Part shown: positions 40,816-49,598 of the stretch, piece by piece | How the letters are laid out: every line of letters starts with the position of its first letter | Position numbering within the stretch: the stretch's first letter is position 1 | NCBI RefSeq assembly: GCF_001420595.1 | Contig: NZ_LJIX01000006.1 | Span: 1 to 64,000, forward strand | Origin: Cytobacillus solani | Lineage (GTDB): Bacteria > Bacillota > Bacilli > Bacillales > Cytobacillaceae | Direction: 5' to 3' | Length of the DNA: 64,000 nucleotides | The notes under the pieces: model-generated | What the model was told of the DNA's origin: nothing | The model's input: only the letters and a program-made list of their open reading frames with translations | The model's database searches: none | Made by a program: the position numbers and the translations under genes

Positions 40816-40820
40816 AATTG

Positions 40821-40866
40821 AAAAGGAACATCTTCTAGAAAAAGGAGATGTTCCTTTTGTTTTTTA
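40821..40866 (+). terminator. Terminator
   Basis: AAAAGGAACATCT (40821-40833) pairs with AGATGTTCCTTTT (40846-40858), then a T-run. Confidence 0.85.
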
Positions 40867-40907
40867 CAAAAAAATCAAAAAAAGCTAAAAAAGGGATAAA
40901 AATTACT

Positions 40908-40943
40908 TTGACAGGTAGAGTAATTTCGGTTAATATTACTCTA
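40908..40943 (+). promoter_or_regulatory. Promoter and operator of the PadR operon
   Basis: TTGACA (40908-40913), 17 bases, TAATAT (40931-40936). The dyad TAGAGTAAT (40916-40924) and ATTACTCTA (40935-40943) straddles the -10 box, so autorepression by PadR is likely. Confidence 0.75.
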
Positions 40944-40979
40944 TCAGATAGAATAGTGAATGTACAAGGGTGTGTCAGA

Positions 40980-41309
40980 ATGATTAGAAGTGATATTATT
41001 CGCGGACATTTGGATTCGATTATTTTGCGCTTGATTTACGAAGAGGATCGTTATGGGTATGAAATTTCAAAGGAAATCAGTTTACGCACAGACAATCGAT
41101 TTCAGATAAAAGAAGCAACTTTATATGCAGTGTTCCAGCGGCTTGAGAAGAAAGAACTAATTGAATCTTACTTGGGGGAAGTTTCCCAAGGCGGAAAAAG
41201 GAAATATTACAGAATTACAACGCTGGGAAAAGCTTACTTGCAAGAAATGGTGAAAGAGTGGAAGGAAGTAAGGGCGATCATCGATTTATTTATGGAGGGG
41301 TTAAAGTGA
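40980..41309 (+). CDS. PadR-family regulator
   Basis: A 109-residue winged-helix PadR protein: RGHLDSIILRLIYEEDRYGY, then EATLYAVFQRLEKKELIESY and GGKRKYYRITTLGK. The start is the ATG at 40980; the longer open frame from 40848 would run through the preceding terminator and the promoter. It overlaps the next gene by 4 bases (GTGA). PadR-HAAS pairs commonly regulate small membrane systems responding to envelope-active compounds. Confidence 0.88.
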   Translation: MIRSDIIRGHLDSIILRLIYEEDRYGYEISKEISLRTDNRFQIKEATLYAVFQRLEKKELIESYLGEVSQGGKRKYYRITTLGKAYLQEMVKEWKEVRAIIDLFMEGLK

Positions 41310-41704
41310 AGAAGTTAAAAAATCATGTGGAAGAACTGTTTAAGGACATTCCTGAAAGTGAACAAAAAAATGCAATTAAGCAAGAGGTTTTGGAAAATCT
41401 TGAAGAAAAGGTCTGGGATTTAAAGGCTAACGGAAAAGAAGAGGAAGATGCGATTAATAAAGCCATTGTGGAGTTTGGGGATATAGAAGATTTGAAAAAG
41501 GAGCTTGGTGTCAAACAGCCAATAAAGAAAAATATGACGAAATTAAATTTAGGTTATTCAATTTGGGGAAGCGCATTAATCATTGCTTTATTTCTTTTTA
41601 TTAACCTTTATTATTCTCCTGATGTCATCTGGTTTGTTTATCCGACGTTTGCAGTATTATGGTGGCCTTTAACAATGTATTTTAAATGGCAGCGTTCCAA
41701 ATGA
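41306..41704 (+). CDS. HAAS-domain protein with two membrane segments
   Basis: A 132-residue protein. Residues 1-70 form the HAAS (permease prefix/DUF1700-like) helical domain (KQEVLENLEEKVWDLKANGK, then EEDAINKAIVEFGDIEDLKK). Residues 80-128 carry two membrane segments ending IWFVYPTFAVLWWPLTMY. The GTG start follows GGAGGGG inside the PadR gene. The membrane part is repeated four more times in the following gene. Confidence 0.82.
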   Translation: MKKLKNHVEELFKDIPESEQKNAIKQEVLENLEEKVWDLKANGKEEEDAINKAIVEFGDIEDLKKELGVKQPIKKNMTKLNLGYSIWGSALIIALFLFINLYYSPDVIWFVYPTFAVLWWPLTMYFKWQRSK

Positions 41705-41717
41705 GGGGTGGAAATAA

Positions 41718-42356
41718 ATGAAAAAATATGATGTTGGTTTTGCGGTAGCTGGAAGCATTATGAGTATTCTCTTTTTTATGATCGTAAATTATGTAACAAG
41801 CACCGAGTATTTATGGTTTATCTATCCTTCTTTAGCCTTGCTGCTATGGCCAATTGGTCTGTACTGTGCGAAACAGGAAAAACATAAACTATTTTCTATT
41901 TTATGCAGTGGACTCATTATTCTATTTCTTATTTCTGAAAATATGATTCATTCGCCGGTTCACCCGTGGTCCTTGTATGCCATCTTTCCTATTCTATGGT
42001 GGCCAATCCTAATTATTTTAGGAAAAAGGGCTAAGACCATGTCCATTGCATGGGTAGGGAGCATAAGTATAATTCTATATTATTTAATCTTGAACATACT
42101 CATCTCTCCCGGATATCCTTGGGCAATCTATCCTGCGTTTGTCGTGTTATGGTGGCCGTTATCTTTATACCATGCGTTGAAAAAGACATTTTTCACATTC
42201 TCGGTACATGCTAGTTTATTAATCATCTTATTTTTCATTACTGTGAATGCAGTCTCCTCTCCAAACACAATTTGGGCGGTTTATCCAATTTTTTGTGTAT
42301 TATGGTGGCCCCTTTCTATGTATTATTTCGTCTATAAGAAGAGAAGAGTAAATTGA
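41718..42356 (+). CDS. Membrane protein with four tandem two-segment repeats
   Basis: A 212-residue protein built from four copies of a roughly 50-residue unit of two membrane segments. Each ends with a related block: LWFIYPSLALLLWPIGLY, PWSLYAIFPILWWPILII, PWAIYPAFVVLWWPLSLY and IWAVYPIFCVLWWPLSMY. The HAAS gene before it ends with a fifth. It lies 13 bases after the HAAS gene in the PadR operon. I do not know a function; assembly into a membrane sensor or scaffold is possible. Confidence 0.8.
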   Translation: MKKYDVGFAVAGSIMSILFFMIVNYVTSTEYLWFIYPSLALLLWPIGLYCAKQEKHKLFSILCSGLIILFLISENMIHSPVHPWSLYAIFPILWWPILIILGKRAKTMSIAWVGSISIILYYLILNILISPGYPWAIYPAFVVLWWPLSLYHALKKTFFTFSVHASLLIILFFITVNAVSSPNTIWAVYPIFCVLWWPLSMYYFVYKKRRVN

Positions 42357-42387
42357 TTAGAATTCTAGAAGAAAGTGAAGGTAGATT

Positions 42388-42984
42388 ATGGAGGAGAAAA
42401 AGGTCTATATCATTTTTACAGATACAGGAACACTTTTTACGAAATTAATCAAGCTATATACGAAACAGCCATTAAACCATGTATCGATTTCATTTGATAA
42501 ACAATTAACGAATATATTCAGCTTCGGGCGCAAGAAGCCATATAATCCCTTTATTGGCGGCTTTGTAAGGGAAAGAATTGCAGAGGGATTGTTTAAAAAA
42601 GCGAGATGTGAGATATATAGCTATTCCCTATCAGAAGAGGAATATGAACAAATGCAAACAAAGGTTAGACAAATTGAAGCAAAGAAAGATTTATATAAAT
42701 ATAACTTCTTAGGACTTATTGCCATTATGCTTAGATATAATCTTAAACGAAAAAATGCGTTCTTTTGCTCTCAATTTGTTGCAACCATTTTAAATGAAAA
42801 AAAAGGAATGCTTGATAAATCCCCGAGCCAATGTACACCTCAAGATTTATTGGCGGTGAACAAGCTTGAATTAGTATTTAAAGGAAATCTTGTTCTCTAT
42901 CCGCATCAGGCAAGTGAAAAAATGATCGAACATGACTTTAGTTTCGGAAAACCAATGATTTATAAATCACCTGATTTTAGCTAG
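42388..42984 (+). CDS. Permuted papain-fold amidase (YiiX/C92-like)
   Basis: A 198-residue protein in which the order of catalytic residues fits permuted NlpC/P60 enzymes: His in LNHVSISFD near residue 31 first, and the Cys in FFCSQFVATIL near 128 later. Such enzymes cut amide or ester bonds of peptidoglycan, lipids or other amides. There is no signal peptide, so it is probably cytosolic. It follows the repeat membrane gene by 31 bases and may belong to the PadR operon. Confidence 0.75.
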   Translation: MEEKKVYIIFTDTGTLFTKLIKLYTKQPLNHVSISFDKQLTNIFSFGRKKPYNPFIGGFVRERIAEGLFKKARCEIYSYSLSEEEYEQMQTKVRQIEAKKDLYKYNFLGLIAIMLRYNLKRKNAFFCSQFVATILNEKKGMLDKSPSQCTPQDLLAVNKLELVFKGNLVLYPHQASEKMIEHDFSFGKPMIYKSPDFS

Positions 42985-43007
42985 TTTTCATATGAAAGAT
43001 CATTAGT

Positions 43008-43051
43008 AAAGCTGATAAACGATTGCCTTATGAGCCGTTTATCAGCTTTTT
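43008..43051. terminator. Bidirectional terminator
   Basis: Two 14-base arms (43008-43021, 43036-43049) beginning AAAGCTGATAAACG, then TTTT. Confidence 0.85.
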
Positions 43052-43938
43052 CATATTTCCTCATTTTCATCTTTCAATAGTTTTAAAAATACAGACAACG
43101 CCTTTGTTTGGAAGGGAGAGCGCAAAACAACTGAAAATTCTCTTGTAAGAGAAATTCCCTTCACATCGATTACTGCTAATGAGCCGTTTTCTCTTTCTTT
43201 TTGAATGACCCAATCAGACAATAGACTAATGCCAATTCCGGCTTCGACAGATTCTTTAATTAATTGTGTACTCCCAAATTCTAATATTTTTTGAGGTGCA
43301 ATGTTAAATTGTTTAAAAAGTTTCTCAGTCGCTTCTCTTGTTCCTGAGCCGTTTTCTCTTACAACCCATGTTTCTTCCTCAATATCAGCGATAGATACCT
43401 CGCCTTCTATGTGTGATAATCGATTTTTTGGAGAGGCGATGATACTCATCTTATCAACTGCAAAAGGCTCAATTTTTAAATTTTTCTCCTTGTATTGTCC
43501 TTCCACAATGCCGATATCTAATTGATGTCCAAGGACGAGTTCAGCTATTTCCTTCGTATTTCCAATGGTGATGGCTGGCTTTATTTGTGGATATTTTTCT
43601 TGCATGTCAGCAATTAAGTGAGGCAGAACATACTCCCCGAAAGAATAGCTTGCTCCAATGGATAACAGTCCATTTGGATTATTTGTAAGGTCATCGATTA
43701 AATAGTGCATTTTCCCATAGAGCCCTAATATTTCTTTAGCATGATGGTAAACAATTTCTCCGGCTTTATTTAAATGGACATATTTATTGGTTCGTTCTAA
43801 TAATTTGGTGCCCATTGCACGTTCTAAAGCTTGAATGTACTGGCTGACAGCAGGCTGGGTCATATGTAATTCTTCAGCTGCACGTGAAAAGTTCTGCTTT
43901 TCCGCTACAGTGACAAAGACAGCTAATTGCTGGTCCAA
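43051..43938 (-). CDS. LysR-family regulator
   Basis: A 295-residue LysR protein with N-terminal helix-turn-helix (residues 17-45, FSRAAEELHMTQPAVSQYIQ) and a substrate-binding domain of the CysB/CysL type (LSIGASYSFGEYVLPHLIAD near 92). It is divergent from the YeiH-type exporter, a common pairing, and likely controls it. The ligand is unknown; sulfur compounds are a guess from the family. Confidence 0.87.
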   Translation of the reverse strand: MDQQLAVFVTVAEKQNFSRAAEELHMTQPAVSQYIQALERAMGTKLLERTNKYVHLNKAGEIVYHHAKEILGLYGKMHYLIDDLTNNPNGLLSIGASYSFGEYVLPHLIADMQEKYPQIKPAITIGNTKEIAELVLGHQLDIGIVEGQYKEKNLKIEPFAVDKMSIIASPKNRLSHIEGEVSIADIEEETWVVRENGSGTREATEKLFKQFNIAPQKILEFGSTQLIKESVEAGIGISLLSDWVIQKERENGSLAVIDVKGISLTREFSVVLRSPFQTKALSVFLKLLKDENEEI

Positions 43939-44052
43939 ATCATCACCTCCGCTAGGTATGTGTTTTACTTATTATTAGCATTATAAAATATTATTTTCCT
44001 TATAGTAAAGAAAACATTATGCTAAGATTACAATCAGTTTGGAGGTGTTGAA

Positions 44053-45108
44053 ATGTCAGCACAAGCAGCTAAAGTAGATTCAACTGGTAAAGAACAGCTT
44101 CAGCCAGAAAAAAAACCTGTCTCAACTGGAAGATTGGTCGGTGGGATTGCGTTTACTTTTTTGATCGCTTTATTAGGCTACTTACTAGCAAAATTACCTG
44201 GGTTTGACCATGTTGGTCAGCTGGCTTCCGCAATAGTAATTGCGGTTTTATACCGGAATATTTTTGGATACCCGGAGCTTTTGCGGGCAGGTATTGGTTT
44301 TTCCTCAAAAAAACTCTTAAGATTTGCCATTATTTTATATGGGTTAAAGCTCAATATCGGGACGGTTTTAGAGGATGGTCTTGGATTACTTATCCGTGAT
44401 GCTGGGGTTATTGTTTTTGCTATTTTGTTAACCGTTTGGCTGGCCCGCTTGTTAAAAGCAGATAAGAATATATCACTGCTGGTCGGAGTAGGAACTGGGG
44501 TATGTGGGGCAGCTGCCATTGCGGCTATTGCTCCAATTATCAAGTCCAAGGATGAGGATACAGCCATTGGGGTTGGAATTATTGCACTTGTAGGTACTAT
44601 TTTTGCAATTGGCTATACGATTTTACGTCATGTCCTTCCATTAACGGCAAGTGAATATGGCATTTGGTCAGGAATTAGTTTACATGAGATCGCTCATGTT
44701 GCATTAGCAGCTGCACCTGGGGGACAGGATGCACTCGCTATTGGCTTGCTTGCAAAACTAGGCAGAGTATTTTTGCTCGTTCCACTATGTTTTATTTTTA
44801 TGTACATGATGAAAAAGAAAAACGCAGGAGATAAAAATTCTGATACGAGGATTGAATTTCCATGGTTTCTCATTGGGTTTATGATTATGAGTGTAGTTGG
44901 CAGTTATGTACTAGGAAAGTCGATTCCTGTTTCTGAAACGTTTACGAACGGGGTAACGAATCTTACTACTTGGTGTTTAACAGCAGCAATGGTCGGACTT
45001 GGCCTGAATGTCAGCCTTCACGATTTGCGTACGAAAGCATTAAAGCCGTTAATTGCCATGGGGATTGCTTCTATCTGTTTATCAATTATCGCTTATTTTA
45101 TTGTTTAA
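44053..45108 (+). CDS. yeiH: YeiH-family putative exporter (UPF0324)
   Basis: A 351-residue protein with about ten membrane segments. Family signatures are RFAIILYGLKLNIG near residue 97, VGVGTGVCGAAAIAAIAP near 140, and LHEIAHVALAAAPGG near 212. Members are annotated as putative sulfate or sulfonate exporters on indirect evidence. GGAGGTG lies 6 bases before the ATG. Control by the divergent LysR protein is likely. Confidence 0.87.
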   Translation: MSAQAAKVDSTGKEQLQPEKKPVSTGRLVGGIAFTFLIALLGYLLAKLPGFDHVGQLASAIVIAVLYRNIFGYPELLRAGIGFSSKKLLRFAIILYGLKLNIGTVLEDGLGLLIRDAGVIVFAILLTVWLARLLKADKNISLLVGVGTGVCGAAAIAAIAPIIKSKDEDTAIGVGIIALVGTIFAIGYTILRHVLPLTASEYGIWSGISLHEIAHVALAAAPGGQDALAIGLLAKLGRVFLLVPLCFIFMYMMKKKNAGDKNSDTRIEFPWFLIGFMIMSVVGSYVLGKSIPVSETFTNGVTNLTTWCLTAAMVGLGLNVSLHDLRTKALKPLIAMGIASICLSIIAYFIV

Positions 45109-45115
45109 TTATAAA

Positions 45116-45147
45116 AAGCGGATTTTCCTAAAGTGGAAAATCCGCTT
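45116..45147. terminator. Bidirectional terminator
   Basis: AAGCGGATTTTCC pairs perfectly with GGAAAATCCGCTT, between convergent genes. Confidence 0.85.
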
Positions 45148-45153
45148 CTATTT

Positions 45154-45717
45154 TCATCGGTCCTTTGAATGTACTTGCTTTTCCTTCGCTTTCGTTGGCC
45201 AGATAAAGTTTGAAATGGCAATTAGAAAATCAATTCCTAAAATAATTGACCATAACCTTAATATCCCACTTAATGCTTCGGTTCGGGAGGAGTCATTTAT
45301 AAAATAAATCATCCCGGCAAGAAGCCCGGCACCTATGAGAAATGCAATGACATGCCTGCCCCATCCTTTAAGATAATGCTTAGCATATTCCAGCCCATAA
45401 CGTTTAGCCGGCTTCGGTCCTTGTTTTGTAATATAGTATTGGAAGCGCTCGTCTGCCCATTGAATCATACTTTTCCCAAAGGCGATTGATACACCTATAT
45501 AAACGGCTGCAATCCCATGAATACTAGATGCAGTTGCTCCACGGTATAAATCAATACTTGTCGTTACTAATAAAATTAAGTCAATAACAGGTGTTAAGCC
45601 TAAAAATACTAAACCAAGCTTATTCATCTTAAATACGTAGCGAGTGACTAAACCTAAGGCAATAACGACCCAGAAGCCGATCTCACACGCAATAATCATC
45701 CATGCAAGGAAATTCAA
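45154..45717 (-). CDS. Integral membrane protein of unknown function
   Basis: A 187-residue protein with five to six hydrophobic segments. A cytosolic stretch FQYYITKQGPKPAKRYGLEY sits between segments three and four. It resembles the B. subtilis YmcC type, without a known role. I start at the TTG at 45717, 5 bases after GAGGTG; the longer frame from 45768 would cross the operator at 45734-45747. The divergent TetR gene probably regulates it. Confidence 0.7.
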   Translation of the reverse strand: MNFLAWMIIACEIGFWVVIALGLVTRYVFKMNKLGLVFLGLTPVIDLILLVTTSIDLYRGATASSIHGIAAVYIGVSIAFGKSMIQWADERFQYYITKQGPKPAKRYGLEYAKHYLKGWGRHVIAFLIGAGLLAGMIYFINDSSRTEALSGILRLWSIILGIDFLIAISNFIWPTKAKEKQVHSKDR

Positions 45718-45733
45718 ACGTGCACCTCTTTTC

Positions 45734-45797
45734 AATACAGATGTATTATATAAAAAGTATTTTACCATGCTATTTTATATAATACAACTGTATTATA
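45734..45797. promoter_or_regulatory. Twin TetR operators
   Basis: A perfect palindrome TATAATACA-AC-TGTATTATA (45778-45797) and a shorter copy AATACA-GA-TGTATT (45734-45747) share the core AATACA-N2-TGTATT. They lie between the membrane gene and the TetR gene. Confidence 0.75.
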
Positions 45798-45800
45798 AAA

Positions 45801-45829
45801 TTGAAAAATTAATTTTTCATTGATAAAAT
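45801..45829 (+). promoter_or_regulatory. Promoter of the TetR gene (leaderless transcript)
   Basis: TTGAAA (45801-45806), 17 bases, TAAAAT (45824-45829). The expected transcription start, 7 bases on, is the A of the ATG at 45836. No Shine-Dalgarno sequence precedes this ATG. Confidence 0.6.
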
Positions 45830-45835
45830 AATACT

Positions 45836-46423
45836 ATGCCAAAAATTGTTGATCATGAAAAAAGACGAAAACAAATTGCTGAAGCTACATGGCGGGTCAT
45901 CTTAAATCTAGGGATGGAAGGAGCGACCGTTAGGAATATCGCAAAGGAAGCAGGGCTATCGCTTGGAGCCTTGCGTCATTATTTTTCTACACAGGATGAA
46001 TTGCTTGTGTACGCGATGGATCTTGTGAAGGAACAGGCAACTGTACGTATTAATGAAATAACTAGGAAGGATTTGCCGCCAAAAGAAATGATCTTAAGCA
46101 TTTTATTGCAAATGGTCCCTATAAATGAGGAAACCATGGCCGAAATGGAGGTATGGATTGCTTTTATTGCCCATGCCAGACATAGGGAAGATATTTTTAA
46201 TATAAAGGATGATGGTGTCTTTAATGGCATAAAAAAGCTAGTTGATTCCATGGATCAGTATGGCCTGCTGCGGAAAGAACTGGATATAGCTGTAGAAACA
46301 GAAAGGTTGTATGCCCTTATTGACGGGATTGCTCTTCATGCATTGCTTGAGCCGAAGCGGGTTGACAAGGAGCGAATCGTTCGTGTGTTAGAACATCATT
46401 TGGATACGATTTGTATAGAGTAA
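45836..46423 (+). CDS. TetR-family regulator (PksA/BetI-like)
   Basis: A 195-residue TetR protein. Helix-turn-helix at residues 24-48 (TVRNIAKEAGLSLGALRHYF), a C-terminal domain of the BetI/TetR_C_6 type (MEVWIAFIAHARHREDIF). It resembles B. subtilis PksA. It is divergent from the membrane gene across two operators. No ribosome binding site is visible and the promoter suggests a leaderless mRNA. Confidence 0.85.
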   Translation: MPKIVDHEKRRKQIAEATWRVILNLGMEGATVRNIAKEAGLSLGALRHYFSTQDELLVYAMDLVKEQATVRINEITRKDLPPKEMILSILLQMVPINEETMAEMEVWIAFIAHARHREDIFNIKDDGVFNGIKKLVDSMDQYGLLRKELDIAVETERLYALIDGIALHALLEPKRVDKERIVRVLEHHLDTICIE

Positions 46424-46425
46424 AT

Positions 46426-46459
46426 AAAACGGACTTCCGATAAAGGATAGTCCGTTTTT
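46426..46459. terminator. Terminator
   Basis: AAAACGGACT (46426-46435) pairs with AGTCCGTTTT (46449-46458), then TT. Confidence 0.8.
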
Positions 46460-46536
46460 CGTTCTGTTTTTATTCTGATTTTGGGAGATAATATACTTTT
46501 GCCACATATTTTTTATCAACAAATGGTGTTTTTATT

Positions 46537-47601
46537 CTATAAGCCTCCATGATTTTGAACATGATTTTCTTTAATCACAGTTTTTCTCAAAGGAACTGTT
46601 TGCCAGTACGTAAACATACGCCAAATCCATTCAAGCGGTCCCATCTTAAAGTATTGCAGCCAAACAACACTGAAGAGGATTTGAATAGCATAAATAGCTA
46701 AGCATAAATAAAGCGTTTGGACATAAGTCAGATTGGTTATGAAATGAAATATCCTGCCAAAAAGTAAAATAAAAGCTGTTTGACCAATATAGTTTGTGAA
46801 TGCCATTCGCCCGTAATATTTAAGGGGGCTAAGAATGGTTTGTACGATATTTGTTTGTAGGAGCAAGAGCAAAATTCCTATATAAAAGGCTGATATAATC
46901 GGTCCGTTTGTTACCCCGATTTGGAGAAACTTACTTGCCTGATCGAGGGGGCCATCTTCACTTAGTAAAATCATCGTTTCAAATGGCTGTTCAGGCATGT
47001 TTAAGTATTGGATATACAACCCAATCATGCTAAGGATAAGCATAATTACTGTAAATATAAAAAGCTGTTTTGTTTTTTGCTTCAGTTTTTCAAATATTTC
47101 ATATTGTCCGCAAGCAAGTCCTAGTAAAATAAGAGGCAGAGGTAAAGCTACCTTTATTCCCATGACACCAAATATAATAATAAGAATGATACTAATTGCT
47201 AAATTTATATGTTTATTAACTTTATAAAAAGGCAATGTAATGAAACCGCAAATGGCATAAACCATTAAAGCTTCACCTGGATGAAACAAGGAATGAAGAA
47301 TTCCGAACACAAACATTGCAGCTATCCTGCGTAAAAAAAGGACATGCCCTTTTTTTCCTTTTGCATTGGCTCGTGTAATAAAGAGATAGAAGCCAACTCC
47401 AAATAGAAAGGAGAAAATAGTGTAGAAACGGCCTTCTACAAATAAGTATAGAAAACGCTGGTAGCTTGCATCTATAGTAAGCGGATCTGGTATTTTAATA
47501 TGAAGCAGTGCAAGAATGTTAACTAAAATAATACCGAGTAATGCAAAGCCTCGAATGTAATCAAGTACATCAATTCGTTTGTTCGCTTTTGGGTTTTCCA
47601 T
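46537..47601 (-). CDS. DUF418 (YeiB-family) membrane protein
   Basis: A 354-residue protein with about ten membrane segments: the N-terminal RIDVLDYIRGFALLGIILVN and the C-terminal DUF418 part (YYGRMAFTNYIGQTAFILL, then MGPLEWIWRMFTYWQ). Members are thought to move or modify small molecules at the membrane; none of this is certain. I start at the ATG at 47601 because AAGGAGG lies inside the first codons of the longer frame from 47628. Confidence 0.85.
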   Translation of the reverse strand: MENPKANKRIDVLDYIRGFALLGIILVNILALLHIKIPDPLTIDASYQRFLYLFVEGRFYTIFSFLFGVGFYLFITRANAKGKKGHVLFLRRIAAMFVFGILHSLFHPGEALMVYAICGFITLPFYKVNKHINLAISIILIIIFGVMGIKVALPLPLILLGLACGQYEIFEKLKQKTKQLFIFTVIMLILSMIGLYIQYLNMPEQPFETMILLSEDGPLDQASKFLQIGVTNGPIISAFYIGILLLLLQTNIVQTILSPLKYYGRMAFTNYIGQTAFILLFGRIFHFITNLTYVQTLYLCLAIYAIQILFSVVWLQYFKMGPLEWIWRMFTYWQTVPLRKTVIKENHVQNHGGL

Positions 47602-47902
47602 AAAACCTCCTTGTAAGTCTGACTTCATTTATCTTACATGAGTCCGGATGAATTATATATTGTTTTCCCTTATAAAGACTCTTACATTTTTGTAAGATAG
47701 GGTGTTATTGTAAAAGGATTGTTTGAAAGATTATGATAGCTATACAAAATCAATAAAGCTTCAAGAGCATCTGCTAACTACCACGTTTATAAATGTCGGT
47801 CTGCCTAATTTTACTGCGCTGGTTAATTCTTCATAAATAAAGGTTTGTTTAATTAATCAGAACCGACAATTTATTTTTTACACAGAAATGAGGTGAAGAT
47901 AA
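47602..47902. other. Intergenic region, promoters only
   Basis: No gene is visible. The hairpin TCTTACA-TTTT-TGTAAGA lies at 47680-47697, and related TCTTACA or TTGTAAG motifs occur near 47613 and 47632, upstream of the DUF418 gene. They could be an operator. AATGAGGTGAAG serves the response regulator. Confidence 0.5.
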
Positions 47903-48595
47903 ATGGATATAGAGATAAACATTTTAGTAGTGGAAGATGATAATGATATTAGCCAATTGCTATGCAGCATAATCAAAAGGAGCGGTTATGCCCCACAGCC
48001 TGCCTTTTCAGGTACTGAAGCGATGATTTATTTAGAAAGACAAGAGTGGGATCTGGTTCTGTTAGATTTAATGCTGCCTGGAATGAGTGGAGAAGAAATC
48101 CTTGCGGAAATTAGTAAAAAAAGTTCGGTTCCCGTCCTCATCATCTCCGCAAAATTGGAGCAGAAAACGAAAATTGAGACATTAAGAACAGGAGCAGATG
48201 ATTATATTACAAAACCTTTCGATATTGAGGAGGTTGCAGCAAGGATTGACTCCCATTTGCGAAGATATAAACGTTCAGGGGATTTACGGAAAAATCCAGA
48301 GTTGAAGCATAAAGATATTAGTATTGATACAGAAGCAAAAGCAGTAAAGGTGAATGGAGGAGAGGTACCATTAACTGCACGTGAATACGCGATATTAGTT
48401 CTATTGTTCTCTTCACCTAAGAAGGTGTTTACCAAAGCCAACGTATTTGAAGCTGTATGGGATGAAGTATTTTATGGAGATGATAATACGATTAATGTAC
48501 ATATGAGCAATTTAAGGAATAAACTAGCCAAGGCCAATCCAAATGAAGAATATATCGAGACAATATGGGGAATGGGCTATCGTTTAAAATCTTAA
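47903..48595 (+). CDS. OmpR-family response regulator
   Basis: A 230-residue regulator with all receiver residues: acidic pair in VVEDDND, phospho-acceptor Asp in LVLLDLMLPGMSG near residue 53, Ser in IISAK and Lys in ITKPFD. The C-terminal winged helix ends DNTINVHMSNLRNKL and ETIWGMGYRL. It heads a module with an ABC exporter and the kinase. Four direct repeats just past its stop are its likely binding site. Confidence 0.9.
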   Translation: MDIEINILVVEDDNDISQLLCSIIKRSGYAPQPAFSGTEAMIYLERQEWDLVLLDLMLPGMSGEEILAEISKKSSVPVLIISAKLEQKTKIETLRTGADDYITKPFDIEEVAARIDSHLRRYKRSGDLRKNPELKHKDISIDTEAKAVKVNGGEVPLTAREYAILVLLFSSPKKVFTKANVFEAVWDEVFYGDDNTINVHMSNLRNKLAKANPNEEYIETIWGMGYRLKS

Positions 48596-48646
48596 GGTTT
48601 TCTTAAGAATCATCTTAAGCCTTTCTTATGTTTTCCTTTTTATACT
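48590..48646 (+). promoter_or_regulatory. Response-regulator boxes and promoter of the ABC genes
   Basis: CTTAAG recurs at 48591, 48602 and 48614, with CTTATG at 48625, a period of 11-12 bases. A TATACT -10 box is at 48641-48646. Direct repeats on one helix face are the usual OmpR-type site. The last repeats take the place of a -35 box. Confidence 0.75.
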
Positions 48647-48674
48647 AAAAGCATCACATGAGGGAGGGGAGAAA

Positions 48675-49598
48675 ATGAATGACTACGTTCTAAGAACCAA
48701 TCATTTATCAAAAAGATATAAGAATCAATTTGCTCTCGATAATATTGACCTTACGATTAAAAAGGGGTCTATTTATGGATTTATTGGGCAAAATGGCGCT
48801 GGAAAATCAACACTCATACGGGTAGTAACAGGGCTTGCGTATCCGACAAGCGGCTCCATTGAGCTATTCGGAAAGAGCAGTGAACAAGAGCTTATTCAGG
48901 CTAGAAAAAGAATTGGGACAATTATTGAAGGACCTGCCTTGTATCCGCAAATGACAGCAGCGGAGAATCTTGAAACGCACAGACTTTTAAAAGGTATACC
49001 TGGAAAAGATTGTGTGGAAAATATGCTTGCTCTTGTCGGTCTTCAAGGAGCAGGGAAGAAAAAAGCAAAGAATTTTTCTTTAGGGATGAAGCAGCGCCTC
49101 GGTCTTGGAATTGCCTTATTAGGTGATCCGGAATTTTTGATTCTTGATGAACCGATAAATGGATTAGATCCTATGGGCGTTGTAGAAATAAGAGAGCTAT
49201 TGAAGAAATTAAATCAGGAGTATGGGATCACCATCTTGATTTCGAGCCACATATTAAGCGAACTTCATTTACTTGCGACCCATTATGGAATTATTCATAA
49301 AGGGGAATTGTTAGAGCAATTGACAGTAAAGGAACTTAATGAAAGATGCCAGCAGTACATTCATGTGAAAGTCGATCATCCAGATAAAGCGGCAGCCATT
49401 TTTGAAACGAAGCTTGGGACAACTCAATATGAAGTCATGCCTGAAGGTACCATTAAGCTGTTCGACTATCTGGATGCTCCCGGCCGTGTTTCCAAGACAC
49501 TTGCAGATGAAGGGCTAATAATCGAGCAATTCATGCCGATGGGGGAAGATTTGGAAACATATTTCTCCAATCGGATCGGGGGTGTTCAGCATGGATAA
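48675..49598 (+). CDS. ABC transporter ATPase (BcrA-like)
   Basis: A 307-residue ATPase of the BcrA/lantibiotic-immunity type. Walker A GQNGAGKST near residue 38, signature FSLGMKQRL near 137, Walker B LILDEPINGLD near 158, switch His in SSHILSE. A roughly 85-residue C-terminal extension follows, as in BcrA and CprA. GAGGGAGGGGAG precedes the ATG. It overlaps the permease gene by 8 bases. Confidence 0.9.
   Translation: MNDYVLRTNHLSKRYKNQFALDNIDLTIKKGSIYGFIGQNGAGKSTLIRVVTGLAYPTSGSIELFGKSSEQELIQARKRIGTIIEGPALYPQMTAAENLETHRLLKGIPGKDCVENMLALVGLQGAGKKKAKNFSLGMKQRLGLGIALLGDPEFLILDEPINGLDPMGVVEIRELLKKLNQEYGITILISSHILSELHLLATHYGIIHKGELLEQLTVKELNERCQQYIHVKVDHPDKAAAIFETKLGTTQYEVMPEGTIKLFDYLDAPGRVSKTLADEGLIIEQFMPMGEDLETYFSNRIGGVQHG

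Noticed and set aside
40848-40979. N-terminal extension of the first PadR protein
   Set aside because: It covers the MATE terminator, promoter and operator; the ATG at 40980 gives the normal PadR length.
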